Below are positions 7,605 through 16,972 of a DNA stretch of 64,000 nt, one piece after another. Location: assembly GCA_025055795.1 (NCBI GenBank), contig JANWVV010000009.1, positions 44,676-108,675 of the forward strand, in the 5' to 3' direction. Made by a program: the position numbers and the translations under genes. Every line of letters begins with the position of its first letter. The stretch's first letter is position 1. Below the pieces are notes generated by a model. That model did no database searches, was not told the origin of the DNA, and was given only the letters and a program-made list of their open reading frames with translations. The stretch is from Gemmataceae bacterium (GTDB taxonomy: Bacteria > Planctomycetota > Planctomycetia > Gemmatales > Gemmataceae).

Positions 7605-8345
7605 TCAGGCACTAATGAGGGTGCCGATGCGATGACCGGCGATGGCCCGTTCGATGGCCCCTTCGTGTTTGTAGTTGAAAATGAGAATGGGCAGGCGTGC
7701 CTGACGACACATTTCGAAGGCACCAATATCCATTACCCGTAATCCTTCGCGGATGACCTGTTCGTAAGTCAGGTGATCGTACTTGACGGCGTTGGGGTCC
7801 AGCTCCGGGTCGGCGGTGTAAACGCCATCGACACGGGTGGCTTTCAGCACGATGTCGACTTCCAGCTCGGTGCCACGCAGGGCGGCAGCCGTATCAGTGG
7901 TCACGAAGGGATTGCCCGTGCCGGCGGCCAGGATGACGATACGCCCCTTTTCCAGGTGCCGGAGGGCGCGGCGGCGGATAAACGGCTCGGCTACCGTTTC
8001 CATACGAATAGCCGACAACAAACGCGTTTCCAGACCAAGTGCTTCCAAGGTATCCTGCAGGGCCAGGCCGTTCATGACGGTGGCCAGCATGCCCATGTAG
8101 TGGGCGGTGGCCGGCTTGATCGTCTCGCCGCCGGCAGTAAACTGGGCCCCGCGTAACAGGTTGCCTCCGCCAACTACCACAGCCAGTTGCACACCCCGCT
8201 GATGGACACGCTGCAACTGGACGGCGATGTGGCGCACTTCGTCCAGATTGATTCCCAATCGGCTGCCGCCGTAGCCGAGCGCCTCGCCGCTCAGCTTGAG
8301 TAATACGCGGCGGTACTTCGGTGTCAACAAATGCGTCTCGGGCAT
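7605..8345 (-). CDS. pyrH: Uridylate kinase (UMP kinase)
   Basis: A 246-residue cytoplasmic enzyme of the amino-acid-kinase fold that phosphorylates UMP to UDP in pyrimidine synthesis. Recognised by YRRVLLKLSGEALG at the N-terminus, VVVGGGNLLRG, the ATP-site segment ILAAGTGNPFVTTDTAA, and KATRVDGVYTADPELDPNA, all standard PyrH blocks. The ATG at 8343-8345 begins MPETHLLTPKYRR; the longer frame to 8549 is not coding-like. In many bacteria pyrH follows rpsB and tsf and precedes frr. None of these flanks it here. Confidence 0.95.
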   Translation of the reverse strand: MPETHLLTPKYRRVLLKLSGEALGYGGSRLGINLDEVRHIAVQLQRVHQRGVQLAVVVGGGNLLRGAQFTAGGETIKPATAHYMGMLATVMNGLALQDTLEALGLETRLLSAIRMETVAEPFIRRRALRHLEKGRIVILAAGTGNPFVTTDTAAALRGTELEVDIVLKATRVDGVYTADPELDPNAVKYDHLTYEQVIREGLRVMDIGAFEMCRQARLPILIFNYKHEGAIERAIAGHRIGTLISA

Positions 8346-8591
8346 GGTACGGCCGTTATACGAACACCTTGCCGACTTGCCAGACGTCTGTTTCGATAAC
8401 CCCTCCTGGTGCCAATCCCTCCTGCACCTCAAAGGGGATGCACCTTCCACCACTTGACCCCTCTGCCCGCTCGACTGAGGGTGGCACAGCCCATCGCTTC
8501 GTCCGTGACCGGCTGCCTGGCTCCCAACGGGCTGAACAGATAGGGCCATAACATTGTCGTCCCTAAGAGGACCGCAGATCAGTTGAACTTG

Positions 8592-9380
8592 TCATGCTTT
8601 CAGACCGCTGGGGACCTGACAACCGCCGATGCCCAAGGCAAACATCAGCATCAGCATGAAGCTGAGAATGACCGCCGCTACAATCCGCAGCACCAGTGGC
8701 TGCTCCGTACGCAGATAACCGACACATCCTAACCCCAACAACACGAAACCGAACAATTGGCCATAACGGTCCCACCATTGGGAGCGAATGTTGCTGATAC
8801 GCGTTTGTTCAGCCTCCAGACGGGCAATCTCGATCTTGCGTTCATACTCCTGCCGGATCTTACGCTGGCGATCTTCAACGCTGCGGCGTTCTTCCTCTCG
8901 CAGATCGGCGAAATTTCTTCCCGGGGGAAGCAGATTCTGCAGTTCCCGTTTCTGATCCAATTCCAGTTGATCCACTCGGGCTTGAGCCCGACGGGTTGCG
9001 GCTTCCCCGATCGGCACCATGTAGGTGAACACAATAACCAGGAAAAGACCCAGCAGAAACAGCAGCGTGGCCAGGCCACTTGCCAGACTGGAAGTCACAC
9101 TGGACGACAAACCAAAAGGTTGCTGCATCGTCAGAGTATCACTGAACGGAGCCGACCCAGACATCTCGATCATCCCCCCTCCAGAGGTTGCGGGGCCAGA
9201 CGTCGCTGCCGGTCCGGAACTGCCAGTGCCGGCTAATGTCGCTGGGAACTCCGGACCGCGGATCAGCCCGTCAGTGGTTATCGCCAGCGCCACGCCACAC
9301 CGCTTGCAGCGTACCCGCCGTCCGACGTCGTTAGGGGTTATCGCATAAACCGTACCACAGGCAGGGCAGGTGTTATTCAT
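8592..9380 (-). CDS. Zinc-ribbon membrane protein of unknown function
   Basis: A 262-residue protein. Residues 1-30 form a zinc ribbon of the MJ0042 type (CPACGTVYAI then VRCKRCGVALAI). A low-complexity Gly/Ser/Ala linker follows, then a membrane segment (about 105-125), a charged coiled coil rich in Glu/Arg/Gln (about 130-195), and two closely spaced C-terminal membrane segments ending GIGGCQVPSGLKA. The arrangement suggests a cytoplasmic zinc ribbon tethered to the membrane, which is common among uncharacterised planctomycete proteins. No enzymatic motif is visible. It diverges from the CehA/McbA-family gene. Confidence 0.75.
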   Translation of the reverse strand: MNNTCPACGTVYAITPNDVGRRVRCKRCGVALAITTDGLIRGPEFPATLAGTGSSGPAATSGPATSGGGMIEMSGSAPFSDTLTMQQPFGLSSSVTSSLASGLATLLFLLGLFLVIVFTYMVPIGEAATRRAQARVDQLELDQKRELQNLLPPGRNFADLREEERRSVEDRQRKIRQEYERKIEIARLEAEQTRISNIRSQWWDRYGQLFGFVLLGLGCVGYLRTEQPLVLRIVAAVILSFMLMLMFALGIGGCQVPSGLKA

Positions 9381-9905
9381 CGCTACTTTGTGCCTGAAAT
9401 GACCCGCAACTTTGCCCCATTATGAACCATGCCTGTTCGCCATGCAAGCACAGTCGACCCCCGGGCGAATCCGTTCACTTATTTCTTCCGGCAATCCATC
9501 AACCATCAACACGGGCTTGCTATTTTACCCCGCTGAACGACGATTACCCCCTTGGACAAAGAAAGCTGGTTGTTATCCGTAAAAGAGTCGGCTCATCTGA
9601 CTAGCCTGATCTTGTCGGCAAGCGGTCCGTAAGCAGTGCAACCGCAATTTGCAGCACATGTCGTTGAAGCAGTTGACGCAGGAGTCATGCAAATCTTCTT
9701 GACAGCGAAAGTTTTTGGGTTCCGGCATTCACTTATTTTTCGGTTTTTCGTTGGACAACGATGCTACAGTGTGATGATATATTCAAGCCTTCGGCACAAG
9801 GGCAGGATGGTCCATTGCGGTAAGGTGGTCGTGGCCTCCATCGATACTCCTTCTGCCCCTGCGGACAACGGCCAGAGATCAGGAGCTTTCCAGGAGGGGA
9901 CGGTC
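9381..9905. other. Divergent intergenic region
   Basis: It lies between the zinc-ribbon gene (minus) and the CehA/McbA gene (plus). It holds AT-richer patches, TTGACA at 9699-9704, and a weak TTGGAC/TGATAT pair (9751-9756 and 9775-9780) upstream of the plus-strand gene. The gene's strong ribosome-binding site GGAGGGG is at 9893-9899. No additional gene is supported. Confidence 0.4.
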
Positions 9906-12308
9906 ATGGGAAACCGTCATTGGGTTATTTTGAAAGGCGGTGCGGTTTGGGGGGTGCTGCTAGCCAGCGGTATGCTTTGTGCGGAGACGCCTCCGCTGGT
10001 AGCCGTGGAGGGTCAGCCATTAGCAGCCAACGTCCAACGTCTGTTGCAGGCATTGGACTTTCTGGGCGCCCCGCTGGATGCCGCCACGACCACCGCTTTG
10101 CACAAGGCCATCGATGCCCAGGATGCCCGTCGCTTGCAGGAGATACTGGATCCGCACGTGCTGGTGGTGGTCACGTTGAATCCGGAATCACGGGTCAAAG
10201 CGATCCGCGGGCCGGCGGTGGCCCGCCTGCAACAGGCGGGTTACACCCCTGTGCTGATCAAGGTTGTCAACGAAAGTACGGTCCGCAAGGTGCTCAATGT
10301 CAGCAGTCCTCAGGCTGGTCCGGTTTATAGTGACCCGGGCCGTCAGCAGCGGGACCCTCAGGCCGATCCCCGCATCGTCCGCCGGTTCCTGCAGGTGGAG
10401 ATGTTCCAGTCACCGCCGATGACCCGCCAGTTAAGCGGACTAGCAGTGGAATACGTCATCGCCCTGATCTATTCCAGCGAAGCGGGGCAGCGCGAGGCCA
10501 CGCTGGCCTTCGACGTGGGGCAAGGTACCCAGGATCTGGGCTTCCGGGGCGAAGTGCCCATCCTCTTCGAGGTTCGTCCGGCCGTGGAGGTACGGCTCAA
10601 AGTGCGTGACGTCGATGGTACCCCCACTGTCGGACGGTTTACCTTCACCGACAAATGGGGCCATGTTTACCCCCCGCAACCCAAGCGCCTGGCCCCTGAT
10701 TTCTTCTTTCAGCGACAGATCTACCGGCCCGATGGCGGGACCGTTCGACTGCCTCCGGGCACCTTCACCGTCGAGTATGGTCGTGGACCAGAATATCGCT
10801 TATTACGCCGGCAGATCACCATTCCGGACAAAGGACCTGTTGAATTGAGCTTCCAGTTGGAACGCTGGATCCATCCTGCTGCCTGGGGGTGGTACAGCGG
10901 TGACCACCACATCCATGCTGCCGGTTGTGCCCACTATACCAATCCCACGGAAGGGGTCCTGCCGCAGGACATGTTCTTGCACGTCAAGGGAGAAGGGCTC
11001 AACGTCGGCTGTTGCCTGACCTGGGGACCCTGCTATGAATACCAGCGTCAGTTCTTCGATGCCAGACCCTGGCACCGGAGCGAACCGTTCACCCTGCTCA
11101 AATACGACGTTGAGGTCTCCGGTTTCGGTTCGCAAGCTCTGGGGCACGTCTGTCTGCTCAATCTCAAAGATCAGACCTACCCCGGCTCGGAAGGGACCAA
11201 ATTCAAAGGCTGGCCAAGCTGGACCACCCCTCTGATGCGGTGGGCCAAAGCCCAGGGAGCGGTCACCGGCTACGCCCACTCGGCCAGTGGCCTTGGAGTT
11301 AATCCGCAGGAAGCCACGCGTCGCCTGTTGGAAAGCCTGGACCGGAACAAGGACAATACCGTCAGTGCGGACGAAGCCCGCCAGGGGCTCCTGCCACTGC
11401 CCGAACCTTTCGCTGCGATCGACCGCGATGGCGACGGACGCCTCAATGCCGAGGAACTGCTCCAGAGTGCCCAGCGGACGCTGCGGTTGCTGCCCAATCT
11501 GAACATCCCGCAAATGGACGGCATCGGCGCCCAGGAAGTCTGCGTGACCACTGCCATGGGCGTCTGTGATTTCCTTAGTGCCATGGACACGGATCGCATC
11601 CCGGAATGGAACTGCTGGTACCACATCCTCAACTGCGGCTTCCCCTTGAAAGTGTCCGGAGAGACCGACTTCCCTTGTATTTCCGGCAGTCGTGTCGGTC
11701 AGGGACGGGTCTATGTGCAAATGGGTAAAATCGAAGCCTTGGATTTCTCTGAATGGTGTTACAATCTGGCTAAAGGTCGCTCCTATGTATCGGATGGTTA
11801 TGCCCATGCCTTAGAGTTTACCGTCAATGGTGTGGCTCCGGGGTTTGGAACGGTCGCTCTGACTGCCCCAGGCAAGGTACAAGTTAAGGCCAAGGTGGCC
11901 TTTGGGCGCGAAGTCGCTTTGGGTACCGCACCCGGAGCACCGGCCCCTACCGGCACCACCCGTCTGGTCGAACTAGTCGTCAATGGCCAACCCGTGGCAC
12001 GCCAGGAAGTTCCCGCTGACGATCAAATCCACTTGTTGGAATGGGAAATCCCTATTGCCAAAAGTTCCTGGGTGGCCCTGCGACACTTTCCCCAGATGCA
12101 TACTAACCCCGTGGAAGTGCTGGTGGCAGGTAAACCGATCCGTGCGAGTCGGGCCAGTGCCCTGTGGTGCGCCGGCGTCATCGAACAGCTCTGGCGCATG
12201 CGGGCCGACCACATCACACCGCAAGAGCGACCCGAAGCCGAAAAAACCTTCCGCCAGGCGATCGAAATCTACCGCCAGCGAGCGGCCGAAGCCGAGGAAG
12301 GAAGCTGA
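9906..12308 (+). CDS. Secreted CehA/McbA-family metallohydrolase with EF-hand pair
   Basis: An 800-residue protein with a signal peptide (cleavage near LCAE). It has an N-terminal helical region, a beta-rich domain, and from about residue 325 a PHP-like metallohydrolase domain marked by YSGDHHIHAAG, LNVGCCLTWGP and HSASGLG. This matches the CehA/McbA family, whose named members hydrolyse aryl carbamates such as carbaryl, though most relatives are of unknown substrate. Two EF-hand-like calcium loops, DRNKDNTVSADE (about 478) and DRDGDGRLNAEE (about 506), lie inside the hydrolase domain. The start at 9906 is set by GGAGGGG six bases upstream. A periplasmic or cell-surface hydrolase is inferred. 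Confidence 0.75.
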   Translation: MGNRHWVILKGGAVWGVLLASGMLCAETPPLVAVEGQPLAANVQRLLQALDFLGAPLDAATTTALHKAIDAQDARRLQEILDPHVLVVVTLNPESRVKAIRGPAVARLQQAGYTPVLIKVVNESTVRKVLNVSSPQAGPVYSDPGRQQRDPQADPRIVRRFLQVEMFQSPPMTRQLSGLAVEYVIALIYSSEAGQREATLAFDVGQGTQDLGFRGEVPILFEVRPAVEVRLKVRDVDGTPTVGRFTFTDKWGHVYPPQPKRLAPDFFFQRQIYRPDGGTVRLPPGTFTVEYGRGPEYRLLRRQITIPDKGPVELSFQLERWIHPAAWGWYSGDHHIHAAGCAHYTNPTEGVLPQDMFLHVKGEGLNVGCCLTWGPCYEYQRQFFDARPWHRSEPFTLLKYDVEVSGFGSQALGHVCLLNLKDQTYPGSEGTKFKGWPSWTTPLMRWAKAQGAVTGYAHSASGLGVNPQEATRRLLESLDRNKDNTVSADEARQGLLPLPEPFAAIDRDGDGRLNAEELLQSAQRTLRLLPNLNIPQMDGIGAQEVCVTTAMGVCDFLSAMDTDRIPEWNCWYHILNCGFPLKVSGETDFPCISGSRVGQGRVYVQMGKIEALDFSEWCYNLAKGRSYVSDGYAHALEFTVNGVAPGFGTVALTAPGKVQVKAKVAFGREVALGTAPGAPAPTGTTRLVELVVNGQPVARQEVPADDQIHLLEWEIPIAKSSWVALRHFPQMHTNPVEVLVAGKPIRASRASALWCAGVIEQLWRMRADHITPQERPEAEKTFRQAIEIYRQRAAEAEEGS

Positions 12309-12878
12309 TCCCTGCAGTAGTATTGCCCGAGCATGCCCCACTTTGAAATGATACCACTCTGCGGCCAGGATCCTGACCGCTGGTGTGGAGGGTTCGCGGG
12401 CTCGCCGTTTCGCTGGTCCGTGCAGAAGTTAAACGTTCACAACCGTCCGGTATTGCTCCATAACACCTAGATGGATGGCAGAAGTAAAAGCTCTTACGCT
12501 TTTGGACTACTCGACTTTCACACCCCTGCCTGACAAACAAGGACGACATGCCCCCTGAAACCAGTTCATACGCAAACTTTTTGAACTGGATTTCACACAC
12601 CACTCCGCTGTAACGTTTCTCTCAAGCTTACCGGCATATCAAACGGCTAACGTTGTCACACGATCGCCCTTCTACTGCTCCCAGCTTGGCAACCACTCGC
12701 TCAAAACGAGGCCTTTTTCTGTTCAAATTGTCTTGACACTGTGAATCCAGACGCTATGCAGTCCATTCTTCGGTCGGTAGGGGGTGCACCGGACGGAATT
12801 CGCCGAGGGATGGTTCCGTTGCCTATGGTCAGGACGTGCTCAGGCCAGACCTCAAGCCTAAAGGGGGATTTCGATCAC
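12309..12878. other. Intergenic region
   Basis: No convincing ORF is seen on either strand. A promoter candidate for the downstream small secreted-protein gene lies near its end. The ribosome-binding site AGGGGGA precedes the ATG at 12879. Confidence 0.4.
12733..12760 (+). promoter_or_regulatory. Sigma70-like promoter candidate
   Basis: TTGACA (12733-12738), a 16-base spacer and TATGCA (12755-12760), about 120 bases upstream of the start at 12879. The -35 box is perfect and the -10 box weak. Judged by eye only. Confidence 0.35.
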
Positions 12879-13310
12879 ATGTTTCCGTTCAACAAGATTG
12901 TGTTGCGTTGCAACAAACCACAGAAAGCTTTCAACAGAAGCACTGGCCCAGCCCCAGGCCAGCCAGTAGCATGGGTAGCCGTTCTGGCCTTTGTAGTCAG
13001 TCCCGGCCTGCTATTAGCCCAGGACATTGTCTACAAGCCGATTGACGTGAATCGCTTGATTGTCCGGCCGAGTCATGCGTCGGCTTCCTTGGCAGAAAAA
13101 ACCATTCAGCTACTAGGTACCGCCACGGCCAATGCCATCGAGAACAACGGTTACGTCAAAACCATCAACAATTTGTTCGGCAAAAAGGTAGTGATTCCCC
13201 ATACGCAAGCAGGGCCCAGCCCGCTCCCCGCTCCGACGCTCTTCCCCTCGACACGCTATCCCAACTACAATCAGCCCGTTCCGCCCACCTACCAGCGGAT
13301 CCGACGCTGA
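12879..13310 (+). CDS. Small secreted protein, function unknown
   Basis: A 143-residue protein beginning MFPFNKIVLRC. After a basic N-terminal stretch comes a hydrophobic segment (VAWVAVLAFVVSPGLLLAQ, about 31-49) that looks like a signal peptide with cleavage near LLAQ-D. The mature part is short, with a proline-rich tail (SPLPAPTLFPSTRYPNYNQP). No known domain is recognised. The start is supported by AGGGGGA at 12862-12868. The unusually long n-region before the hydrophobic core could mean a later true start, but no other ATG fits. Confidence 0.5.
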   Translation: MFPFNKIVLRCNKPQKAFNRSTGPAPGQPVAWVAVLAFVVSPGLLLAQDIVYKPIDVNRLIVRPSHASASLAEKTIQLLGTATANAIENNGYVKTINNLFGKKVVIPHTQAGPSPLPAPTLFPSTRYPNYNQPVPPTYQRIRR

Positions 13311-14248
13311 AGCACGCCTGCTTATAACCCTATCTGCAAAAACCAGCTGATGTACGATCAATAGACATGGTGCCCGCTGACCCGGCTAGGGCGGGCAAAA
13401 CTCATCGCTTTGTGAGACGCATACGACCGATGGCAACGGCGAGCTCGGCATGCTAGCCGCATCTAGGCGGCTCAAGCCACGCTAGGACACCCCATCGTGC
13501 AAGTTTTTCAAACCATGTTGCCTGTCATATCGATGTCAATTGTTTGTTGATTGATCTCTACCCGGTTATTCGGCTCTGTCGATAGGGCCTTCGTAGCTTG
13601 CAATCGGCCAACTAACAGCGATAAAGTTGCACTCATCTTCGGCCTTGCAGCCATTCAAACGCTGGTTAGAGACTGCATCGGCATTATCAGGTCAGATAAA
13701 ATGAAGTTGTTGCATGGGTGGTACCTCCACATGATTAGTTGAAGGCAGTCTAAAAACTGATTTGTTTAGTATCAAATGTTCAGTTTACTGAAATTATGAA
13801 TCAAAAAATCAAAAAGTCAAGTGGAAATTTCTTTTCGTCAATAGGGTTGGTCAGGGCCTGATCAAAAGCTATCGCAAGAGTGGTTTGACGACTGTACACT
13901 GTTGTTCGCTCTTCCACCGATCTGCAGGTGACGCCAGAGTAAGATGGTAAAGACCGATTGTTCAAATTACATGCAGATTTCGCATGTTTTGCATAAAAGG
14001 GGCACCTGTGCGTTATAATTAATGCTTGCGAGTATTTGAACAACCTAGGTGGGCAGGCCCTTGCAGCGGCTTACTGAGCCTACGCCCCTTGAGGAAGGCC
14101 GGATCGCCGCGATATGATCGCTGCAGTTAGTGTTCTTGTTGCGATTGTGAAAGTGGCACGAGGCAACATTGGTTAGATGACAAAGGTAATAATAATTGGT
14201 AGTTTTCGAATAACTGAGAGACAGAGTGATTGTCGGGGGTGATCGCCG
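13311..14248. other. Long intergenic region, AT-richer
   Basis: More than 900 bases without a supportable gene. The part around 13740-13820 is markedly AT-rich against a GC-rich background (for example AAAAAATCAAAAAGTCAAG at 13803-13821). The short frames present (63 and 80 codons) have no recognisable features. It probably contains promoters for the hydrolase gene at 14249; nothing further can be said. Confidence 0.4.
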
Positions 14249-15358
14249 ATGTTGGGGGCTGATGCGTATCGCAGGAACCGGATTACGGCTTATGCCATAG
14301 CTGGGCCGAGGGTGGTAGTGTGGGTAGGGCTGGTAGTAGGAGTTATCGGTCCGGGTGCGATGCCGGCAGTGGTCCAGGCAGGGGAGGTGCGACGAGGGGG
14401 GACAGCGGCCGAGGTACTAGAAGCCCAGCGGCAGGGGCAGATCACAGTAGATTCGCACGGCGACGCCGAAGCCGGTGTCGCCGAATTGTATCGGTTCCCC
14501 AAGCCGTACACTTTCCGTTATACCCTGCGATTGCGGCACGAGTTATCCTGCTGCGGCGTGCGGGTGTATGACTTGTGCTTCCCTTCCCCTGTGGTCAGCG
14601 ACGTGGCAGAGAACAACACGGTGTATGCTGAGTTGTTTTTGCCTCCGGGGGCGGGGCCGTTTCCCGCTGCGGTGGTGCTTGACATCATGCAGGGGAACGC
14701 CTTGGTGTCGCGGGGCAAGGCATTATGGCTGGCCCAGCACGGGGTAGCGGGGCTGGTGGTGCACATGGCCTACTATGGTCCTCGTCGTTCGCCGCAGCGG
14801 TCGGTGCGGTTGATCTCCATGGATCTGGTGCGCACACTTGAGGGGGTACGACAGACGGTACTGGACATTCGCTGCGCCGTTGCCTGGCTGGCGCATCAGT
14901 CTTGTTTCGACACTGAACGATTGGGCCTGGTTGGTACGAGTTTAGGCAGCCTGGTGGGAGCAGTGGCTGCCGCTAATGAGCCACGCCTACGCCATGTCTG
15001 CCTGATATTAGGAGGTGGCGGCCTGGTGGACGCATATGCGGATCACCCTCTGGCCCACCGCTTTCTGCCACCGACCGAGTTGCTGGGAGGCCAGATGGTC
15101 TTACGCCTGCTGATCACTCCCATCGATCCGCTCACCTACGCCGCACAATTGCGGCGCAAAAACCTGCTTTTAATTTGTGCGGCCCGCGACGACATCGTGC
15201 CTCCGCGGGCCGGCCGGCAACTGTGGGAAGCCACTGGCAAGCCCCGCATCGTATGGTTGGATACCAACCACGTCGGTGCTGCCGCCTACATGCTGCCCAT
15301 GCTCCAGAACATGACGGAACATCTGCGGGCAGAGCCGGCCAATCGGGACAGTCGCTAA
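14249..15358 (+). CDS. Secreted alpha/beta hydrolase (dienelactone-hydrolase-like)
   Basis: A 369-residue protein with a signal peptide (hydrophobic core VVVWVGLVVGVIGPGAM, cleavage near VQAGE). An alpha/beta-hydrolase fold follows: nucleophile elbow GLVGTSLGS (Ser about 232), acid residue in ICAARDDIVPPRAG, and His in LDTNHVGAAAYM. Such proteins are carboxylester hydrolases; the substrate is unknown. The start at 14249 has GGGGG (14235-14239) upstream. The next gene starts 30 bases after its stop on the same strand, suggesting co-transcription with the DUF3754 membrane protein. Confidence 0.75.
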   Translation: MLGADAYRRNRITAYAIAGPRVVVWVGLVVGVIGPGAMPAVVQAGEVRRGGTAAEVLEAQRQGQITVDSHGDAEAGVAELYRFPKPYTFRYTLRLRHELSCCGVRVYDLCFPSPVVSDVAENNTVYAELFLPPGAGPFPAAVVLDIMQGNALVSRGKALWLAQHGVAGLVVHMAYYGPRRSPQRSVRLISMDLVRTLEGVRQTVLDIRCAVAWLAHQSCFDTERLGLVGTSLGSLVGAVAAANEPRLRHVCLILGGGGLVDAYADHPLAHRFLPPTELLGGQMVLRLLITPIDPLTYAAQLRRKNLLLICAARDDIVPPRAGRQLWEATGKPRIVWLDTNHVGAAAYMLPMLQNMTEHLRAEPANRDSR

Positions 15359-15388
15359 GCTACCACCTGTGACCGGAAGGAAGTCGCA

Positions 15389-16756
15389 ATGGCTCAATAC
15401 GCCGAGCGCGAACATTTCATTCCGTTACGGATCCCTGACCTGGTTGATCTCCTGTGCAGCGATCGGGGACCTGGCGGAAACCACCCCTTGGACGCCGAGG
15501 AACAAGCCAGCTTCCGCCGCTTCGCCGACGCCGCTGCCGCTTGCGTACATGCCCAGTGCCATGCCCATCTGCAGCGTCTGAAAAACGCCTACGCTCCATT
15601 TGATCCCGATGCCGACACGCGACCGTTGCGCCAACTTTCCCCCCAGGAAAGAGCCCATGCCTGCCAGCATCTGCTGGCCGAGTTTTGTCATCTGATGGAG
15701 CGGGCCAACTATATCCGCCTGAACCGGTCAGAAATCGAACAGATTATGCAAGGGGCTAGCGACTGGGGCGTGGACATGGACGTCGAATGGAAATGCTTCG
15801 AAATCCTGGAAATTTTCGTGCGTGGCAAAGGAATCGGCAAACGCCTGCGTCGGCGTTGGTATCGCCTGTTCAAGACCGAAACGGTGACGGTACCCATCTT
15901 CCAGCGGGTTGTTCTGGTTGTCAAGCAGAAGGCCCATCGTCGCCTTGGACGCAATGCCGATACCCAGAGCGTTTTTCTCAAGCTATTTAAAGACATTCCG
16001 CAAATGGATATTGAGATGCTGCTGCCCGGCACGCGGCTGAAAATGCCGTGGAAGGCCCGTTTGCAGCTCGGTGGCTCGGCTGCTGGAACTGTCGGCTATG
16101 TCGGTTTCAAACTCAGCTCGACGTCGCTAAGCGGTCTGACCGCCACTCTGACCGGTGGTGCCGGCCTGTTGGGCCTGCTGACCCTCTATACCCCCTTGGC
16201 CCTCATTTTGGGCTACGGCTACAAGACCTATGCGAGCTTCCAGACCACCCGCCAGACCTACATGCTCCAGCTGCATCAGAGCCTCTACTACCAGAACCTG
16301 GACAATAACGCCGGTGTTTTCCACCGCCTCATGGACGAGGCCGAGGAACAGGAACTACGGGAAATTCTGCTGGCCTATTTCTACCTGTGGCGCTACGCCC
16401 AGGCGGACGGTTGGACCGCTCGAGAGCTGGATGACTACGTCGAAATGGACCTGGAACGGCGGCTGAACATGAAAGTGGACTTTGAAATCGACGACGCCCT
16501 GGCCAAGTTGCGCCGCCTCGACCTGGTCGAGTGCCGGCAAAGCACGTCTGCCGTCGCTACGGATGAGTTGCTCGCGAGCCAAACCAGCCCCCAGGAACGT
16601 TTTCGCGCCATTCCCATCGAACAAGCCACTCCCAAACTTCTACGCCTGGCTGTCAGCACGGTCTCGGTCAGCGAAACGGTTGGTTCGATTGTCACTGCCG
16701 AACTGTCTGACACGCCACCAGCAGGGGATCGCCACGGGCAATTGGTGCCCCAGTGA
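15389..16756 (+). CDS. DUF3754 (TMEM143-like) membrane protein
   Basis: A 455-residue protein. An N-terminal soluble half contains the basic block RGKGIGKRLRRRWYRLFKTE and VPIFQRVVLVVKQK, followed by FLKLFKDIPQMDIEMLLPG. Two membrane segments lie around 255-290 (GLTATLTGGAGLLGLLTLY). A C-terminal part is rich in acidic helices (MDEAEEQELREILLAYFYLW). The order matches the DUF3754 family, related to mitochondrial TMEM143, whose biochemical role is unknown. The ribosome-binding site GGAAGGAAG precedes the ATG at 15389. It lies 30 bases after the hydrolase gene. Confidence 0.75.
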   Translation: MAQYAEREHFIPLRIPDLVDLLCSDRGPGGNHPLDAEEQASFRRFADAAAACVHAQCHAHLQRLKNAYAPFDPDADTRPLRQLSPQERAHACQHLLAEFCHLMERANYIRLNRSEIEQIMQGASDWGVDMDVEWKCFEILEIFVRGKGIGKRLRRRWYRLFKTETVTVPIFQRVVLVVKQKAHRRLGRNADTQSVFLKLFKDIPQMDIEMLLPGTRLKMPWKARLQLGGSAAGTVGYVGFKLSSTSLSGLTATLTGGAGLLGLLTLYTPLALILGYGYKTYASFQTTRQTYMLQLHQSLYYQNLDNNAGVFHRLMDEAEEQELREILLAYFYLWRYAQADGWTARELDDYVEMDLERRLNMKVDFEIDDALAKLRRLDLVECRQSTSAVATDELLASQTSPQERFRAIPIEQATPKLLRLAVSTVSVSETVGSIVTAELSDTPPAGDRHGQLVPQ

Positions 16757-16972
16757 ATCTTCCTGCTGATCGAAACTCTCTTAATAGAAGAAGTCGACTG
16801 TTTGCAGCAGCAGGGCGGACGCAAAACACAACTGTCGACGTAGCAGACGGGGTCCTATGGGTGATCCGTCAGGCGACCGTAACTCTCGTACAATGGGATT
16901 AGACCCGTCAGGCTAGATTGCTTAGCTTCAGAGTGGCGTTTGCCCGGAGCTGTCCTCGACCCGAATGTCGCC

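Noticed and set aside
13551..14043. Short frames in the AT-rich gap (63 and 80 codons)
   Set aside because: No ribosome-binding site, no recognisable motifs and composition typical of non-coding DNA.
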